DNA from: Caryophanales bacterium UBA1624
GTDB lineage: Bacteria; Bacillota_I; Bacilli_A; RFN20; CAG-826
NCBI GenBank assembly: GCA_002321395.1
Contig: DCMK01000027.1
Location: forward strand, 294-24,113
DNA length: 23,820 nt
Direction of reading: 5' to 3'
The notes beneath the pieces were generated by a model that had not been told where the DNA came from, searched no databases, and saw nothing but the letters and a program-made list of their open reading frames with translations. Below are positions 22,690 to 23,820 of the stretch, one piece after another. The first letter of the stretch is position 1, and every line of letters starts with the position of its first letter. The position numbers and the translations under genes are program-made.

Positions 22690-23820
22690 TCAGAAATAAA
22701 GCACTTTGACTTCCTTGCCCATGTTCCGAAGCTGATGGGCTAGGTTATCGATGATCTGCATCTTCATCTTGAAGGTGATCTTCCCTTGCTCCTCCTGGTG
22801 GGCGGGGTTGACCGCGCAGCCGACGTAGAAGGTGATGTCGGTCCCTTCCTGGAAGAGCAGGTTGGCCAGCAGGCTCGCCCCATCCTGGCGGTAGCTCCAG
22901 GTGAAGTAGGCGCTGTTGTCCTTTTGGTAATCCTGGGCCAGCGAGAGGACTTTGTTCAGGGTGATGACGCCCTCGGTGGCGAGGTCCACCCCTTCGATGA
23001 GCGAATAGGGCGGGATGTCGGGGTCCAGCGACTGCAGGTCGCCTCGGATGGGGACCCCAAGGTAATCGGCGACGATGCGGCAGGTTGTCCCGCCGCAGAC
23101 CGCGTGCTTCCCGGGCAGGGCGAAGAAGGAAGAGAGCACTTGGCGGTCCTCCTCTTTCCGCGAGGAGGGCCCGACCATGAGGTTCACCTTCTCCTTCTCC
23201 CTCCTTCGGAGGCATAGGCAGGTCGTGTCGTCCCCCGGCCTCCGGTTGTAGAGCAGGGAGCAATGGTCAACCAACAAGGTGGCGAGGTTTTTGCTGGAAA
23301 GGCAAGGCGAGGCCAAGCCTTGGAGGTAGGCGGAGATCTCCTCCTCCCCCCAGCCGAAGTTGAGCGTCTCCCCCACCCCGGCGTGCAAGGCCCCGTCGCT
23401 ATAGAGGGCGAGGGTGTCGTTGATCCCGAAGTAGAACCGAGCCTTCTTGATCCTCTTGCCCCCGATGGTCTCCTCTTTATAGGCCATGGGATGGGGCTTC
23501 CCTTCCCGCAGCAACAAAGGATCTGGGTTATCGAAATTATAGATGCAGGCGGAGAAATCCTTCTCCACCTTGACGAGGGTGAAGGTGCTGTAGGCCACGT
23601 TCCCCCGGTCGCGGGCGACGGGGAGGGTTTTCGCTAGGGCCTCCACGCCTTCCTCGATTCCCATGCCCCCTTCGATCATCTTGCAAAGGAGGGTCGAGGT
23701 GAGGGTGGACAGGATCGAGGCTTCCACCCCCGACCCGAGACCATCGGCCAAAACGAGGGTCAGGGAGCCGTCTTCTTCGTTGCCCCCGATCTCGACGTGG
23801 TCCCCGCAGAGCTCCTCGCC
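22690..23820 (-). CDS. SpoIIE/PP2C-type serine phosphatase, 5' end outside window
   Basis: The last 377 codons of a gene that continues past the right edge (the frame is open to 23820). The visible N-terminal end reads GEELCGDHVEIGGNEEDGSL and TLVLADGLGSGVEAS, the SpoIIE/PP2C metal-binding block, followed by DTLALYSDGALHAG and RPGDDTTCLCLR, which carry the remaining metal Asp residues. About 150 further residues (VNLMVGPSSRKEEDR... AVCGGTTCRIVADYLG...) form a C-terminal domain I do not recognise. It is the gene upstream of the [FeFe] hydrogenase in one operon, a pairing known in Clostridia, where a role in redox or H2-linked signalling has been suggested. No sporulation genes are visible, so the SpoIIE label describes the fold only. 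Confidence 0.85.
   Translation of the reverse strand, partial: GEELCGDHVEIGGNEEDGSLTLVLADGLGSGVEASILSTLTSTLLCKMIEGGMGIEEGVEALAKTLPVARDRGNVAYSTFTLVKVEKDFSACIYNFDNPDPLLLREGKPHPMAYKEETIGGKRIKKARFYFGINDTLALYSDGALHAGVGETLNFGWGEEEISAYLQGLASPCLSSKNLATLLVDHCSLLYNRRPGDDTTCLCLRRREKEKVNLMVGPSSRKEEDRQVLSSFFALPGKHAVCGGTTCRIVADYLGVPIRGDLQSLDPDIPPYSLIEGVDLATEGVITLNKVLSLAQDYQKDNSAYFTWSYRQDGASLLANLLFQEGTDITFYVGCAVNPAHQEEQGKITFKMKMQIIDNLAHQLRNMGKEVKVLYF

Noticed and set aside
1..23820. CRISPR array, insertion sequence or prophage
   Set aside because: No regularly spaced direct repeats, no transposase, integrase or phage structural gene is visible.

Overview
The window looks like a chromosomal segment of a fermentative, anaerobic member of the Bacillota (Firmicutes), plausibly a gut organism of the Erysipelotrichia/Bacilli side. 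This placement is inferred from gene content: an [FeFe] hydrogenase beside a SpoIIE-type phosphatase, rubrerythrin, cytoplasmic glycoside hydrolases with a GPH-type sugar symporter, many AGGAG-type ribosome sites, a CcpA-like cre site, and U-tract terminators. TGA is used as a stop and TGG as Trp, so the standard bacterial code applies. No plasmid, phage or CRISPR hallmark is visible.

Layout. 1-317 (-): 5' part of a phosphoribosylanthranilate-isomerase-like TIM barrel, divergent from a flavin reductase-like gene (367-930, +). 997-4885 (+): a membrane GT2 glycosyltransferase overlapping a P-type cation ATPase. 4890-6155 (-): GT4 glycosyltransferase. 6232-7026 (-): an AT-richer orphan PD-(D/E)XK-like protein. 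7194-7401 (-): tRNA-Phe and tRNA-Asp. 7536-8929 (-): rubrerythrin and a PlsC-like acyltransferase. 9017-9093 (-): initiator tRNA. 9201-9995 (-): ZIP metal transporter. 10105-20104: a glycan-utilisation region with GH36 alpha-galactosidase (-), divergent GH2 (+), GPH symporter (-), GH20 hexosaminidase-like (-) and a frameshifted GH78-like gene (-), extended by a DUF2804 gene (20098-21138, -) that overlaps the GH78 gene. 21206-23820 (-): multi-cluster [FeFe] hydrogenase preceded by a SpoIIE/PP2C-type phosphatase that runs off the window.

How the genes work together (inference). None of the glycoside hydrolases has a signal peptide, so oligosaccharides would enter through the GPH symporter and be trimmed in the cytoplasm by alpha-galactosidase, beta-glycosidase, hexosaminidase and a rhamnosidase-like enzyme. 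The symporter promoter carries a cre-like site and the GH36/GH2 divergent promoter a perfect 9-bp-arm palindrome, pointing to catabolite control plus a local regulator. Hydrogenase and phosphatase form a two-gene module that fits H2/redox sensing.

Most notable: a spacer between tRNA-Asp and tRNA-Phe complementary to the tRNA-Phe 5' half; an initiator tRNA with C33 and A54; several -10 boxes placed so that transcription should start at or within a few bases of the ATG; and a single-base frameshift in a G7 run in the GH78-like gene.
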